Assembly: GCA_903899015.1 (NCBI GenBank)
Contig: CAIUHP010000118.1
Coordinates: forward strand, 21,916 to 85,915
Reading direction: 5' to 3'
Length of the DNA stretch: 64,000 nucleotides
From: an uncultured Armatimonadota bacterium
GTDB lineage: Bacteria; Armatimonadota; Fimbriimonadia; Fimbriimonadales; Fimbriimonadaceae
Shown piece by piece: positions 27,678-37,200 of this stretch. The translations under genes and the position numbers were made by a program. A model generated the notes under the pieces. That model did no database searches. It was not told the DNA's origin and saw only the letters and a program-made list of their open reading frames with translations. The first letter of the stretch is position 1. Each line of letters begins with the position of its first letter.

Positions 27678-28553
27678 ATGCCTAAGTTGGTTTGGCTCAA
27701 TGGCCAGGTGATGCCCCTGGAGTCTGCAGTAACTACCGTTGCAGACCATGCGCACTTGTATGGTGATGGTTTGTTCGAAGGAATTCGAATTTACAACCAC
27801 CGTGTGTGGAAACTCGACGAGCATCTTGACCGCCTCTATCACGGCATTAAATTCCTCGGCTATGAGATGAAACAGTCGGTTACTGAGCTGCGCGCGATTT
27901 TGCTCGATGTCTGCAAACAAGCCGACATCAGTGATGGCTACATCCGGTTGAACGTGACTCGCGGTACTGGTTTAGGACTTGACCCAAAAGGAATTGATCG
28001 AACTCCAAACGTGATGATCATGGTCTCAACGCTGGCCCTTTATCCGCCATCCGCCTACGACTTGGGACTCGACGTCATTACCTCTTCCATTCGAGTGATC
28101 CCATCGGACGCCTTAGACCCTAGACTGAAGTGCATTGGTCGTTACGCCGCAAACATCCTCGCAAAACAGGAAGGCAACCGCATGGGTGCAGGCGAAGCTC
28201 TCATGCTTAACTATCAGGGTCAAATTGCGGAATGCACTGGCGACAACATTTTCTTGATCGAAAAGGGCGTTGTCCGAACTCCTCACCCGTCGTGCGGAAT
28301 CTTGCGTGGCGTGACTCGAGATACCGTTATCCAGATGGCGAAGGATGCTGGCTACACCGTAGAAGAGACGATCCTCACGACCTTCGATGTATTCAGCGCC
28401 GATGAAGCCTTCTTGACTGGAACGGCTGCGGAAGTTATTCCAATGGTCACTCTCGATGCCAAGAAGATCGGAACTGGCACGCCGGGGCCGATTACTAAAG
28501 AGATCATGAGCATCTTCAGAACACAGACAACCACCACTGGAGTCGAGTTCTAA
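27678..28553 (+). CDS. ilvE: Branched-chain amino acid aminotransferase
   Basis: This is a fold-type IV PLP aminotransferase of 291 aa that interconverts Leu, Ile and Val with their 2-oxo acids. It has ADHAHLYGDGLFEGIRIYN, the RLNVTRGTGLGLDP strand, the PLP-lysine segment DPRLKCIGRYAANILAKQEG, and EALMLNYQGQIAECTGDNIFLIEKG with the family glutamate. TPHPSCGILRGVTRDTVI and EAFLTGTAAEVIPM complete the signature. A 7-bp hairpin (ACCCTGT/ACAGGGT) precedes the gene but no leader peptide or T-box was seen. Confidence 0.95.
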   Translation: MPKLVWLNGQVMPLESAVTTVADHAHLYGDGLFEGIRIYNHRVWKLDEHLDRLYHGIKFLGYEMKQSVTELRAILLDVCKQADISDGYIRLNVTRGTGLGLDPKGIDRTPNVMIMVSTLALYPPSAYDLGLDVITSSIRVIPSDALDPRLKCIGRYAANILAKQEGNRMGAGEALMLNYQGQIAECTGDNIFLIEKGVVRTPHPSCGILRGVTRDTVIQMAKDAGYTVEETILTTFDVFSADEAFLTGTAAEVIPMVTLDAKKIGTGTPGPITKEIMSIFRTQTTTTGVEF

Positions 28554-28894
28554 TCGAAGGCTGTGCATCGTGCGGCATGCTTGCGGAGTTCAGCGTCGTT
28601 CAAGACGGTGTTCAAACGTGGGCATGCAGCCGGTGTATCGACTTGTTGTTGCCTGACGCGGGTCTGTCGTCAATATCGTTGGCACTTTGCCCTCCCAAGC
28701 GTATGCTTGGAATTTGCCCTTACTGCAAGTCCACTCAAGAAGAAGCACTCCAAACCGGCTTAGTGGGATGCCCCCTCTGCTACGAAATGCTGGATGCAGC
28801 GGCACTTGTTCACTTCGGAATCGCCAAAGGCGCATGGCAACCCGAGAAAAAATGGTCACTCGTTCTTCCCAACGGCGTGATTCCAGTCGAGTAA
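28553..28894 (+). CDS. McsA-like double zinc-ribbon protein, possible ATC start
   Basis: This small protein has four CxxC pairs in the McsA/UvrB-adaptor order: CASC, then CSRC about 22 residues later, then CPYCKSTQEEALQTGLVGCPLCYE, which matches the McsA second ribbon. McsA activates the arginine kinase McsB or acts as a clp adaptor in Firmicutes. The first ATG in frame (28577) would lose the CASC pair. The frame upstream, which ends at a TAA at 28496, has no ATG, GTG or TTG. ATC 28553 overlaps the last base of the ilvE stop and has GGAG 10 nt before it. The start is therefore inferred. No mcsB or clpC lies nearby. Confidence 0.6.
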   Translation: MEGCASCGMLAEFSVVQDGVQTWACSRCIDLLLPDAGLSSISLALCPPKRMLGICPYCKSTQEEALQTGLVGCPLCYEMLDAAALVHFGIAKGAWQPEKKWSLVLPNGVIPVE

Positions 28895-29222
28895 CCACGC
28901 GACTCTTGCCAGACAAATATGGTACTGAATCGACCTCACGATGCCTGAGCTAGCCATTTAAAGCTCTCATCCAAGGCACGTATCGTAGGAGGCAGAAAAT
29001 CAACCTCTCCCGTTTGGCTCCACTTGTAAATTACTGATTTTTGGCGGACACTATAGGGTGTCGCTTCGAAGAGGAAGCGCCAAATAATGCGCTTCGATGC
29101 CTTAGATCATTCACAAATCACTAGGTTCTCAAGTTCTGGTGTGGAAGTGAAGCATTCCAGGGTGACGGAGTGTTAAACTGACAACCCGCGCATCGATTTG
29201 ATCGGCGCGCCCGTCTTTGTCT
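28895..29222. other. Intergenic region between McsA-like gene and ECF sigma gene
   Basis: About 330 nt without a convincing gene. It includes a short hairpin with GACAC and GTGTC arms around 29050 and an AGGAGG-containing stretch near 28990 with no usable reading frame. No known RNA family was recognised. It presumably holds the promoter of the sigma-factor gene. Confidence 0.4.
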
Positions 29223-29768
29223 ATGCCGAATGACGCACTACAAGACTCACTGGCCGAAAAACGCTGGCTCACCGCTCTCGCAGAGGGCGATCCTAGCGCG
29301 CTTGGTGGAATATACGAGTTGTATGGTGAGCGGATTTTCCGCTACACCTTTCGGATGCTTGGTAATCGCACGGATGCAGAAGACGCAACCGCAGAAACAT
29401 TTCTGCGGGTGGTTCGGCGCTCAGCCGAACTTCGCGCCGATGGTGCCTTTCGGACTTGGTTATTCCGCATTGCGCGGAATCTATGTATCGACAAACTACG
29501 GCAGCACAAGCTTATGGAGTTGCCGCCCGACGCTCAGTACTCGGGTGCAGAAGAACGCACAACCCTTAGGGTCACCGTTCATCAAGCACTTAATGACTTG
29601 CCCTTGGAATACAGGGAGCCGCTAATTTACTGCGATCTTGAAGAAATGAGCGCAAAAGAAGCAGCCGATATCCTGAAGATTAGCGTTCCGGCGCTGAAAT
29701 CAAGGCTATATCGTGGTCGAAGAGCACTGAGAGACAAGCTAGGAAGCGCCATGGAGCGGACGCTATGA
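29223..29768 (+). CDS. ECF RNA polymerase sigma factor
   Basis: This sigma-70 family factor of 181 aa has only regions 2 and 4. Region 2 has YELYGERIFRYTFRMLGNRTDAEDATAETFLRV and WLFRIARNLCIDKLR. Region 4 has LPLEYREPLIYCDLEEMSAKEAADILKISVPALKSRLYRGRRALR, a helix-turn-helix. It redirects RNA polymerase to specific promoters. The ATG at 29223 is chosen (TTG 29217 is also in frame); no Shine-Dalgarno is visible. The stop overlaps the next gene as ATGA, suggesting that gene encodes its regulator. Confidence 0.9.
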   Translation: MPNDALQDSLAEKRWLTALAEGDPSALGGIYELYGERIFRYTFRMLGNRTDAEDATAETFLRVVRRSAELRADGAFRTWLFRIARNLCIDKLRQHKLMELPPDAQYSGAEERTTLRVTVHQALNDLPLEYREPLIYCDLEEMSAKEAADILKISVPALKSRLYRGRRALRDKLGSAMERTL

Positions 29769-30052
29769 ACAATGAACTTTTCGAAAAACTAGTCGACCTT
29801 TATGCTGGTCGAGACCTGACCAGCGAACTTGATGAGCAAATGGAGGCGGCTGCGGCCGTCGATACGGGGCTCGGTCACGAAATGACCTCTCTGAGAAATA
29901 CAGTAGACCTGTTGCACAGCGATCCAGGTCCCATCTACACCGAAGAATCCTATCAAAGGATTCTCATGAAACTTTATGCAAGGGGTGCGGCCATTCAGCC
30001 GAAGGCGCCGTCACCGATCCACTTGCAATATCACCTGCCCATTCAGGGCTAA
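29765..30052 (+). CDS. Small acidic partner of the ECF sigma factor (putative anti-sigma)
   Basis: This 95-aa protein is translationally coupled to the sigma gene (ATGA overlap). Its N-terminal helix (NNELFEKLVDLYAGRDLTSELDEQMEAAAAVD) has the character of the N-terminal anti-sigma domain. However, it lacks both the HxxxCxxC zinc motif and any membrane helix. The position strongly suggests a regulator of the sigma factor; the sequence alone does not prove it. It ends 14 nt before dnaN. Confidence 0.6.
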   Translation: MNNELFEKLVDLYAGRDLTSELDEQMEAAAAVDTGLGHEMTSLRNTVDLLHSDPGPIYTEESYQRILMKLYARGAAIQPKAPSPIHLQYHLPIQG

Positions 30053-30066
30053 GCGACCTGTAACCT

Positions 30067-31170
30067 ATGAAGCTTGTTTGTCCACGTAAGGAGTTCTTTG
30101 AAGCGGTTAGCGCAGCAGCAGTTGCGGCGAATGTCCGCACCTCTCTCAACATTCTTCAATACCTAAAGATTGAAGGTAGTGAGAATTCGGTCCGAGTCAT
30201 CGGTTGCGATGGCGAAATGTGGGTCGAAAGAGAGATGGCTTGTTTCATTTCTGAGCCTGGCTCAATTTGTCTTCAGGCGAAGTTGCTCAATGACATCGTA
30301 ACTTTGATGCCAGACGGCGATATTGAACTTCAAACATTGGATAACGGCGGCGTTCTGCTTCAACAAGGTGCTTCAGAGTACCGAATGATGAGCCTGGACG
30401 CAGATGACTTCCCCGAGCCTCCAACCTTTGGCGGCGACGGTGAACTTAAGCTCCAAATGGGTCTTCTCCGCAAAGCGGTTGATTCCGTCATCTATGCGGT
30501 GACTCCGGAGCAGCATAAAGCAGTTTTAACTGGCGTCCTCTTTTCCTACAACGGGAAAACCTTAACGCTAGTTGCCACCGACACCCATCGGTTGGCAGTA
30601 CGCAAGATTGACCAAGAGGGTATTGGAACAAGCATCAATGCGGTCGTTCCTGAAAAGGCTCTCCGAGCCATTAAGGCTCTTCCCATTCCGGACGATCATG
30701 ATGTCGAAATCCGTTTCGGCGGTGGTCGCTTGGGAGTTGAAGCCGGTGGCGCAAAAGTTGTCTCGCAACTTCTTGCCGGCACCTATCCCAACTGGGAGCG
30801 CGTTGTTCCCTCCGAGTCGACTCGAGCATGGCTTGTTGAAGTAGACCAACTTACTGAGAAGGTCAAGCGAACCATGATTCTTGCTCGCGATAACGCTAAT
30901 CGCGTTCGATTCAAAGGAGCTAACGATCAGATCCTTCTGGCCGCACGATCCGAAGAAAAAGGTGAAGCCAAGGAAGAAGTCAGCATGGTTCCTTCCAATG
31001 GTGAAGTCGAGATTGCGTTCAACGGCAAATATGTTCAAGACGCTCTCGGAGCCATTGAAGGCCCCGGTGTCCGAATCGAGATGACTGAAAGCACTCGACC
31101 TGCAGTTTTCCGTCCTGCAGACGACGAGAGCGGCTACTTCTGCGTCATCATGCCAATGGCATTGGCCTAA
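30067..31170 (+). CDS. dnaN: DNA polymerase III beta sliding clamp
   Basis: DnaN forms the ring-shaped dimer that tethers DNA polymerase to DNA. The 367-aa length is standard, with three repeated clamp domains. The N-terminus is MKLVCPRKEFFEAVSAAAVAANVRTSLNILQYL. The second domain has YAVTPEQHKAVLTGVLF and LVATDTHRLAVRK. The third ends ESTRPAVFRP and the canonical C-terminus FCVIMPMALA. It is unusual in following an ECF sigma operon instead of dnaA. A terminator follows. Confidence 0.96.
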   Translation: MKLVCPRKEFFEAVSAAAVAANVRTSLNILQYLKIEGSENSVRVIGCDGEMWVEREMACFISEPGSICLQAKLLNDIVTLMPDGDIELQTLDNGGVLLQQGASEYRMMSLDADDFPEPPTFGGDGELKLQMGLLRKAVDSVIYAVTPEQHKAVLTGVLFSYNGKTLTLVATDTHRLAVRKIDQEGIGTSINAVVPEKALRAIKALPIPDDHDVEIRFGGGRLGVEAGGAKVVSQLLAGTYPNWERVVPSESTRAWLVEVDQLTEKVKRTMILARDNANRVRFKGANDQILLAARSEEKGEAKEEVSMVPSNGEVEIAFNGKYVQDALGAIEGPGVRIEMTESTRPAVFRPADDESGYFCVIMPMALA

Positions 31171-31188
31171 TTAGATTCGTCAAATATA

Positions 31189-31218
31189 AAGGAGTCCACG
31201 ATTGTGGGCTCCTTTTTT
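31189..31218 (+). terminator. Intrinsic terminator after dnaN
   Basis: AAGGAGTCCAC and GTGGGCTCCTT form an 11-bp stem with one U.G pair and a GATT loop, then TTTTTT. Confidence 0.92.
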
Positions 31219-31380
31219 GTTGGGCTTGGTACGCTCGCATCACCGCCATTTTCATGATGAATCCTCAGGTTTATCCTTCCTGAAGAAAGGCGATGCTGCA
31301 GACTATCTGCCAACCGCAGCACTGATTTCATGGTGAAAGGCGATAAAACTGACCTCATTCACCGAAAGCTGAAACCAGCT

Positions 31381-31782
31381 TCAACGTCGGCATTGCTGCT
31401 GAAGTCTTAAATTGAGGACGTGAAAGGAGACTAACAGAACGCCGCCAGCGACTGCAAAGAATGTCGTCATCATTCGCGTCATAACATCTTTGCTCTCATG
31501 ATCCAAAACAAAATGGCTGATCACGATTGAAATAACACCGGCTAGAAAAATGAGAGCCGGCCGCCACGACCCGTGACGTCGAATCCCCGTGATGATCGCT
31601 AAGCTCGCTACCGACAAAGTGACCGTCAAGAAAATGATGTCCGTCGTTGTGGAGCCGATAAACCCCATCCCGACTACCGACAGAACCCCAAGTGCTAGAC
31701 CGCTAAGCAAGCAATGAATGGCACAGGCAGCGCTTGCAAAAGCACCCACCTTGTCCAGATTCATCCGCCCCATTGCTCGCAT
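31381..31782 (-). CDS. MerC-domain membrane protein
   Basis: This membrane protein of up to 133 aa has four hydrophobic helices and the MerC hallmark LDKVGAFASAACAIHCLLSG, with a Cys pair in the first helix. A His/Cys-containing C-terminus (VLNLRLQQQCRR) follows. MerC proteins carry Hg(II) inward in mercury resistance operons, but chromosomal MerC-domain proteins without merA, as here, have unclear roles. ATG 31782 or ATG 31764 (MNLDK) could be the start; MNLDK matches the usual family beginning. Confidence 0.82.
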   Translation of the reverse strand: MRAMGRMNLDKVGAFASAACAIHCLLSGLALGVLSVVGMGFIGSTTTDIIFLTVTLSVASLAIITGIRRHGSWRPALIFLAGVISIVISHFVLDHESKDVMTRMMTTFFAVAGGVLLVSFHVLNLRLQQQCRR

Positions 31783-31924
31783 GACGTATCTATGATACCC
31801 CTACTGGGTATTGGAATAGTGCTTAGAAAATTGAATCCCGAATCGGAACTCTACCCAATTGCTTCGACGCACTTAGATCACAGAACAACAAAATAGAACC
31901 AACGAATCTCCAAAATCAGGTAAC

Positions 31925-31950
31925 AAAAAAGCCCCCAAATGGGAGCTTTT
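31925..31950 (-). terminator. Intrinsic terminator after tRNA-Arg
   Basis: On the minus strand AAGCTCCC and GGGGGCTT pair around ATTT, followed by a U-run. It lies 13 nt beyond the tRNA 3' end. Confidence 0.88.
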
Positions 31951-31962
31951 GCAAATTTTATT

Positions 31963-32038
31963 TGGCGCGCTCGATAGGACTCGAACCTACGACCCTCAGC
32001 TCCGCAAGCTGATGCTCTATCCACTGAGCTACGAGCGC
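31963..32038 (-). tRNA. tRNA-Arg with GCG anticodon
   Basis: A 76-nt cloverleaf is complete on the minus strand. It has acceptor GCGCTCG/CGAGCGC, D-stem GCTC/GAGC, anticodon stem TCAGC/GCTGA with loop TTGCGGA, T-stem GTAGG/CCTAT with loop TTCGAGT, discriminator G and an encoded CCA. The loop puts GCG at positions 34-36, reading CGC (Arg). Most bacteria use ACG edited to inosine for the CGU/CGC/CGA box, so GCG is unusual. A terminator follows. Confidence 0.95.
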
Positions 32039-32247
32039 ACTCTTCGACTAACCCCGATACTATACCTGAAAATAGAACCGACATTTGAACCTGAATTGGT
32101 CGTCTTTGGCCCCCTCCACAGGATCAAAAAAACACATTACAAGGTGGAATTACCATTGTGTTCCAGTCCTCAAAAACCATGCGATCAAGGATATCAAACG
32201 TCGCAGGCCTCTGAATTGAACAGATCACAAGCCAATGAAGTGACAAG

Positions 32248-33030
32248 TTACGGAGCAACACTTCTGGCTGGTTGGCTCCTTGGATCAACGCGTGTGGAGG
32301 AATGTCCCGAATGCTTCACCAGCGGCGGTCCAGCTTCTCCATCGGTCGAAGGAATCGCTCCCGAGTCAAGTGATGCTCTTGATTCTGGCTCCATTTGCAT
32401 TCTTGCGATACTTTGAATCGGAATAATTCGAACGCGGCCATCCTTGGGCGAGAATAGAAAGATGTAGCTGGAATTGGATCCTAGCAGGAGACTGGTTACT
32501 TCCTTGAGCTTCGGATTAGGATCTGTCAATGTTGCGTTTAGCTCAATCGAGATAGCTCTCCCCTTGCCAAGCATCAAATTTGAAGCATTGTACTTTGCAA
32601 ACACTTCTGTGGTGCAGAAGAAGTAGGTGCAAACGAAGGCAGGATAAATGAGCCAAGTACTAAACCACATCTTGGTCTCAACTCGCTCCATCGCCTTCCG
32701 GTATTTCACTGACTTTGCTCGCCACTTTCGATCCTTCAGGATGATTCGCCAGACCATCAGGACCGATACGAAAAACAATACGAAGAGGACCGGTTGCCTA
32801 AATCCCGCCAGAACAAAATCGCTGGGCTGAGAGAAATTCAAAATCGGAACGTGAAAGATGTCAAAAAACAGAACATCGTAAATGATCCCGATCGCAGTAA
32901 GGAACAAGTAGCCGATCGTAACGAATAAGCCGGGATGGTGCTGCAAGAAGGCAAACGGCCCCGTCGGTCTCTTTGATCCGCGAGGTGCTTTCTCAGTTTC
33001 AGTGTGAGGCTTCTCTTCTAATTCAGTCAT
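32248..33030 (-). CDS. Hypothetical membrane protein
   Basis: This 260-aa protein has a charged N-terminus and hydrophobic helices near residues 35-58, 72-92 and 120-140 (ITKMWFSTWLIYPAFVCTYFFC-like region). A soluble domain follows: ISIELNATLTDPNPKLKEVTSLLLGSNSSYIFLFSPKDGRVRIIPIQSIARMQME. This part reads like a short beta domain. The tail is low-complexity and Ser/Pro-rich. No family was recognised and no functional partner is adjacent. Confidence 0.6.
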   Translation of the reverse strand: MTELEEKPHTETEKAPRGSKRPTGPFAFLQHHPGLFVTIGYLFLTAIGIIYDVLFFDIFHVPILNFSQPSDFVLAGFRQPVLFVLFFVSVLMVWRIILKDRKWRAKSVKYRKAMERVETKMWFSTWLIYPAFVCTYFFCTTEVFAKYNASNLMLGKGRAISIELNATLTDPNPKLKEVTSLLLGSNSSYIFLFSPKDGRVRIIPIQSIARMQMEPESRASLDSGAIPSTDGEAGPPLVKHSGHSSTRVDPRSQPARSVAP

Positions 33031-33166
33031 ACCGTCTCACACCTTCCCTGCCACTTTTGATCCGACAAGGTGAATCATATCTGGTTATTCTGAAAGGAAT
33101 ATGAAGGCCGGCAATTCTTCCCATAGAAGTCGGCAGAGAGTTGATCCCAATTGGGCAAGCTACGCC

Positions 33167-33571
33167 TCATCCCATGAGGTCCTTGAGTTCCTGATCAAGA
33201 ATGGCTTTTTGACCGTCCGTGCCGCCAGGCCACTTAGGAAAGTGCTTACCCTTTTGGTCAACCACTCGCCAATATGGAGTGTGCCTCGTGAGACCAAGCC
33301 GCGCCGATTCTTCGCATGCTTCGGCAGCAATTCGTAAGAAAATGCCCATACAGAGCGGACAAGTGTGGTCCGCTCCAAGTCTTTTAGCCAAAGTCGCTCG
33401 CATGAGTTTGGGGTTAGACACCGCTCCCAAAGGAATCTCACGGACCAGAGATTCGATTTGGCGAGGCGTTGGGATTAGAAGGTTGCCATGGAATCGATTC
33501 CCTCCGTCAACGATCTTCCATTCCTGGACTCGATCAAGCTTTGCTTGCCAAGATGTTCTGCCGTTCTTCAT
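33167..33571 (-). CDS. MGMT/ATL-like DNA-alkyl-lesion-binding family protein
   Basis: This protein of about 134 aa resembles the small MGMT-family/alkyltransferase-like proteins from memory. It has LLIPTPRQIESLVREIPLGAVSNPKLMRATLAKRLGAD, CPLCMGIFLRIAAEACEES and TPYWRVVDQKGKHFPKWPGGTDGQKA. The usual PCHR methyl-acceptor motif is absent. If the family call is right it would bind alkylated bases without repairing them, like ATL proteins, or have another role. The frame continues to GTG 33586; ATG 33571 is chosen. Confidence 0.55.
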   Translation of the reverse strand: MKNGRTSWQAKLDRVQEWKIVDGGNRFHGNLLIPTPRQIESLVREIPLGAVSNPKLMRATLAKRLGADHTCPLCMGIFLRIAAEACEESARLGLTRHTPYWRVVDQKGKHFPKWPGGTDGQKAILDQELKDLMG

Positions 33572-33748
33572 TGATTTGACCGACACGCGTACCCTCTCGA
33601 ACCATAACTCAAGGCTTGGATGGAATCAAGTGTAATAGGGAAAAGAAAGACAGAACGTGATGTTTTGCTATTCTGATTGTCTTCAAGGGCATATTTCTTC
33701 CAAGAATTCCTGCAATGGTTTAGACTGCATTCGCAGGTTCGAACATCG

Positions 33749-34237
33749 ATGCTAATCCGCGATATTATGACGGTTGATCCCGTCCTCATTGACCCCGACG
33801 CTAACCTTCTCCGGGCAGCGGAAATCATTTCTCTCACAGAAGTTACCGACATCATGGTTGTCGGCGAAGGTCAGAAATTTATTGGTGTTTTTTCGGAAGG
33901 AGACATCCTTCGAGCCATGCTCCCGAACGTCGACGAAATCATATCGGCGGGTGGTTCCCTAAAAGACGCATTCGATTTCTTCAGCAAGAAAGGACAAGCT
34001 CTTCGTAACCGACCGATTGCCCCTTACATTATTCGAAACGCCATCGCGATGAGGCCAAATGACAACGCGGCTATGGCTGCGACCGCGATGATGGAGAAAC
34101 AGATCCGACGGTTGCCAGTTGTCGATGGTGATCGGCTCGTGGGAACAATCTCAAGGTCCGATATTTGTCGAGCTTCCGTGTTTGGGTTCACCCGGTATCA
34201 GCCAGATCCAGTTGTACTTGAAGGTAGTCCTCTCTAA
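33749..34237 (+). CDS. Two-CBS-domain protein
   Basis: This 162-aa protein consists of two CBS domains. The first has IRDIMTVDPVLIDPDANLLRAAEIISLTEVTDIMVV. The second has NAIAMRPNDNAAMAATAMMEKQIRRLPVVDGDRLVGTISRSDICRA. CBS pairs bind adenine nucleotides or related ligands and regulate partner proteins. The frame is open from 33677, but ATG 33749 begins directly at the first domain. The TAA stop shares its last base with the start of the giant redox enzyme gene (TAATG), so the two are surely co-expressed. A regulatory role towards that enzyme is inferred. Confidence 0.85.
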   Translation: MLIRDIMTVDPVLIDPDANLLRAAEIISLTEVTDIMVVGEGQKFIGVFSEGDILRAMLPNVDEIISAGGSLKDAFDFFSKKGQALRNRPIAPYIIRNAIAMRPNDNAAMAATAMMEKQIRRLPVVDGDRLVGTISRSDICRASVFGFTRYQPDPVVLEGSPL

Positions 34238-37200
34238 TGGCTGCGCAGTCACCCGCGCGTGAGGCGCTGAACCGCGCAATCGCAGCAAATAAGGCTAACG
34301 GGCACGAAAATCTTGGTGCGTTGTCCGAAGAATTTGGCTTTATTCCCGCTACTCGCCCGCTAGAGCGTCTACCCGCTTCTCACTCTCAGTGGGATGATTT
34401 AGCGCATCAGCTTCCTTCGTTGCACCTAACCTTAGGATTAAGGCAAGCCGTCGAAAAGATGGCCACTCTTGACGCCTCAGCGGGACACTTGCCCGATGAA
34501 TTCCTATCTCGAGCGGCACTCGTTCTCAGCACGATCGCCCATGCTTACTGGTGGGTGGAACCAGAGGCACCAGACGAGCTTCCTGAATGCTTGAGCAAAC
34601 CTTGGGAGCAAGTTTCAGCTCGATTAGGGCGTCCCGAGGCATTCATGCCTTATACAGACGTGTTCCTTTACAACTGGCGTGCCTCCAAGGATTGCACAGC
34701 ATCGGACCTCAAACTAGAAAGGTTAGAAGTTCTGGTTCCGACCTTCGGTAACGCAGCCGAACGAATCTTCCTGCTTACACAAGTTGAAATTCACGCTCAC
34801 TGCTCGGCAATTGTCGGAGCAGTCGTGCGTGCTCAAGAAGCCGTTATCGCTGACGACCCTCACAAACTGGGCTCAGAGCTCCTTTCAATCGTTGATTGCC
34901 TCAATCACATCACCAACTATTCCCTCCTTAAAATTGACGCAGATCCTTACAGTCCAACTTACGTCGATCCAGTCGTTTGGTCGAAAACGATAGCACGATA
35001 TGCTGTGCCCATCAAAGAAGGCATTCAAGGGCCGAGTGGTACGGCTTCCCCGTTATTCCAGCTTCTTGACATCTTCGTTGGCCGGAATCAATTCAACTCG
35101 CCACTTGGCCAAGCCGCATTACAATCCCGTAAATGGCTCGCGCTCAACCACGTTCAGTTTCTAGATGCGGTCGAACAGGTTTCGATTAGGGACTACGTTC
35201 GCGAGTGTAGCGACCCAAAGATCAAAGGACTTTTTCAGTCCGTATTAGAAGCCTATGTGGGAGATACCGGCTTTCTTGGTGCCCACCGGCTTAAGGCATA
35301 TGGCTTCTTAGAAACAGCATTCAAGATGGGCCGTACTTCCGAGTATTTGGACAGCCATACCCGAATCAAAGATCGAGGGTGGGAGTGTTACCATGCCCAA
35401 CTCGCTCAGTCACGTTTAGAAAGACTCGAAGGAGCCCCAACTCATTGCCAGTTTGGACAAATCGTTTCGAGTGAAGCGACAACTGCTTCTGCTGATGACC
35501 AAGTTAAAAGCGTTATCATCAACACAAAGGATGCTGGCATTCGATTTGAACCAGGGGACCGAGTTGGGATCTTCCCGGAGAACAGTCCCGAGTTAATTTC
35601 CAAGACTCTGAAGGCACTGAAAGCTACCGGCGCGGAGAATATCCGTCTCGATGGACCTTGGAAGTCAACTTGGCCCAGTATTTCCGGAAACCATGCCGAT
35701 TCCCTACCTTTAGCTGACCTCCTGCGATACGCGAAGATTTGTCCGGTCACCCGTGATTCCGTACAGACGCTTTTCAAGCTCACCTTTAACTCCCGGCTTC
35801 AGACCATTTTGCATCGCCGCAACGAAACCCAATGGGAGCTTTCAGGCATCCTCGAGATGCTCGCTAAAAGCGGCTTTGACACTCGAAGACTGTGGAAATC
35901 TGAACCGTGGGAACCAGAGAATATCTGCAAGTTAGCCCCTACCTCCATGTTCAAGATGTTTACCGCGGCATCTGCAATGGATGGAGAAACCGATGACACG
36001 GCTCAAACTCTCGAAATCACTATCGGAGAGCTAGAAGAACAAGCTGGCTTCTATCCCAGCTCTACCGAATCTGAAGAGTTCGGGGAAGCAAGTTCGAGCA
36101 TCACCCGAAGCACTTGGTACCAAGAAGAGTTTGGAATGTTCGCCAACGGTGCCAACCTCACTCTTAAAGTCGTTCACCCGACACGCTTCCATTTGCCAAT
36201 CGATGCGAAGACTCCCATCGTCATGTTCGCTTCGGGACCAGGAATCGCACCCTTCCGAAGCTTCATTCAAGCACGCTCCCGAATGTCCCAAACGGGCGAA
36301 AATTGGCTGTTCTTCGGTGCCAATAATCACGATGAGTTCCTTTATCGTGACGAGATCGAGAGCTATGTATCCAATGGAAGGCTTAAATTCGAAATTGCTT
36401 TCTCTGCCGAGAATATTGAAGCAGAATGGGACAACCTATCAAAGCAGTACAAGTTGGTTACGGGATCTCCTCGATTTGTGTCGCAACTCATTGAATCCGA
36501 GACTATTGCCGCTAAGATCTGGGATTGCATTCGCACCCGGTCAGAAGGGGGGCTTGAAGCTAGTTTTTATGTCAGTGGAAGTGCAGGATTCGCCGTTTCA
36601 ATCATGTCGGCATTGAAGTCGGTTGTCGCTCGGTTCTCGGGAGCCAACGATGAGATGGATGCCGAAGAAATAGGCAAGGTAACGTTGTTCCGAATGGTCG
36701 GGGCGAAGCGATTCATGCAATATGTCTACGCTTCGTACACGCCTTTCGATGAAGACGAACGAACCTACCAAGTTTCTGAGATCGCTCGCCACAACTCAGA
36801 CCAAGATGGTTATTGGACAGTTATCAACGGCAAAGTCTATGACGTTACCACCTACCTAAACCTCCATCCTGGCGGGAACACAATCCTCCGTTTTAATGCG
36901 GGACTTGACGCCACAACCGCGTTTGAAAGTGTTCAGCACCACTTGAACTCGGAAATTAACGCCGTACTCGGCATGTACCAGATCGGTCGAGTACAGCAAT
37001 TGAACTTTGCCAACTCCTGGGGAGTAGCCGTAGGAGCTGAGGGTCTGCGATTCGTTTCACTCGACTCAGCTCACTTGTCATGGGTTCAATTCCTCTACCG
37101 TCTTGTGGAAATTGAAAACCTAATTGCCGTCGATCTTGCCAGTCTCTACGAACCGCTCACCCAGCATGATTCCGGCCAGAAACTTACTCCTCTCAAATTG

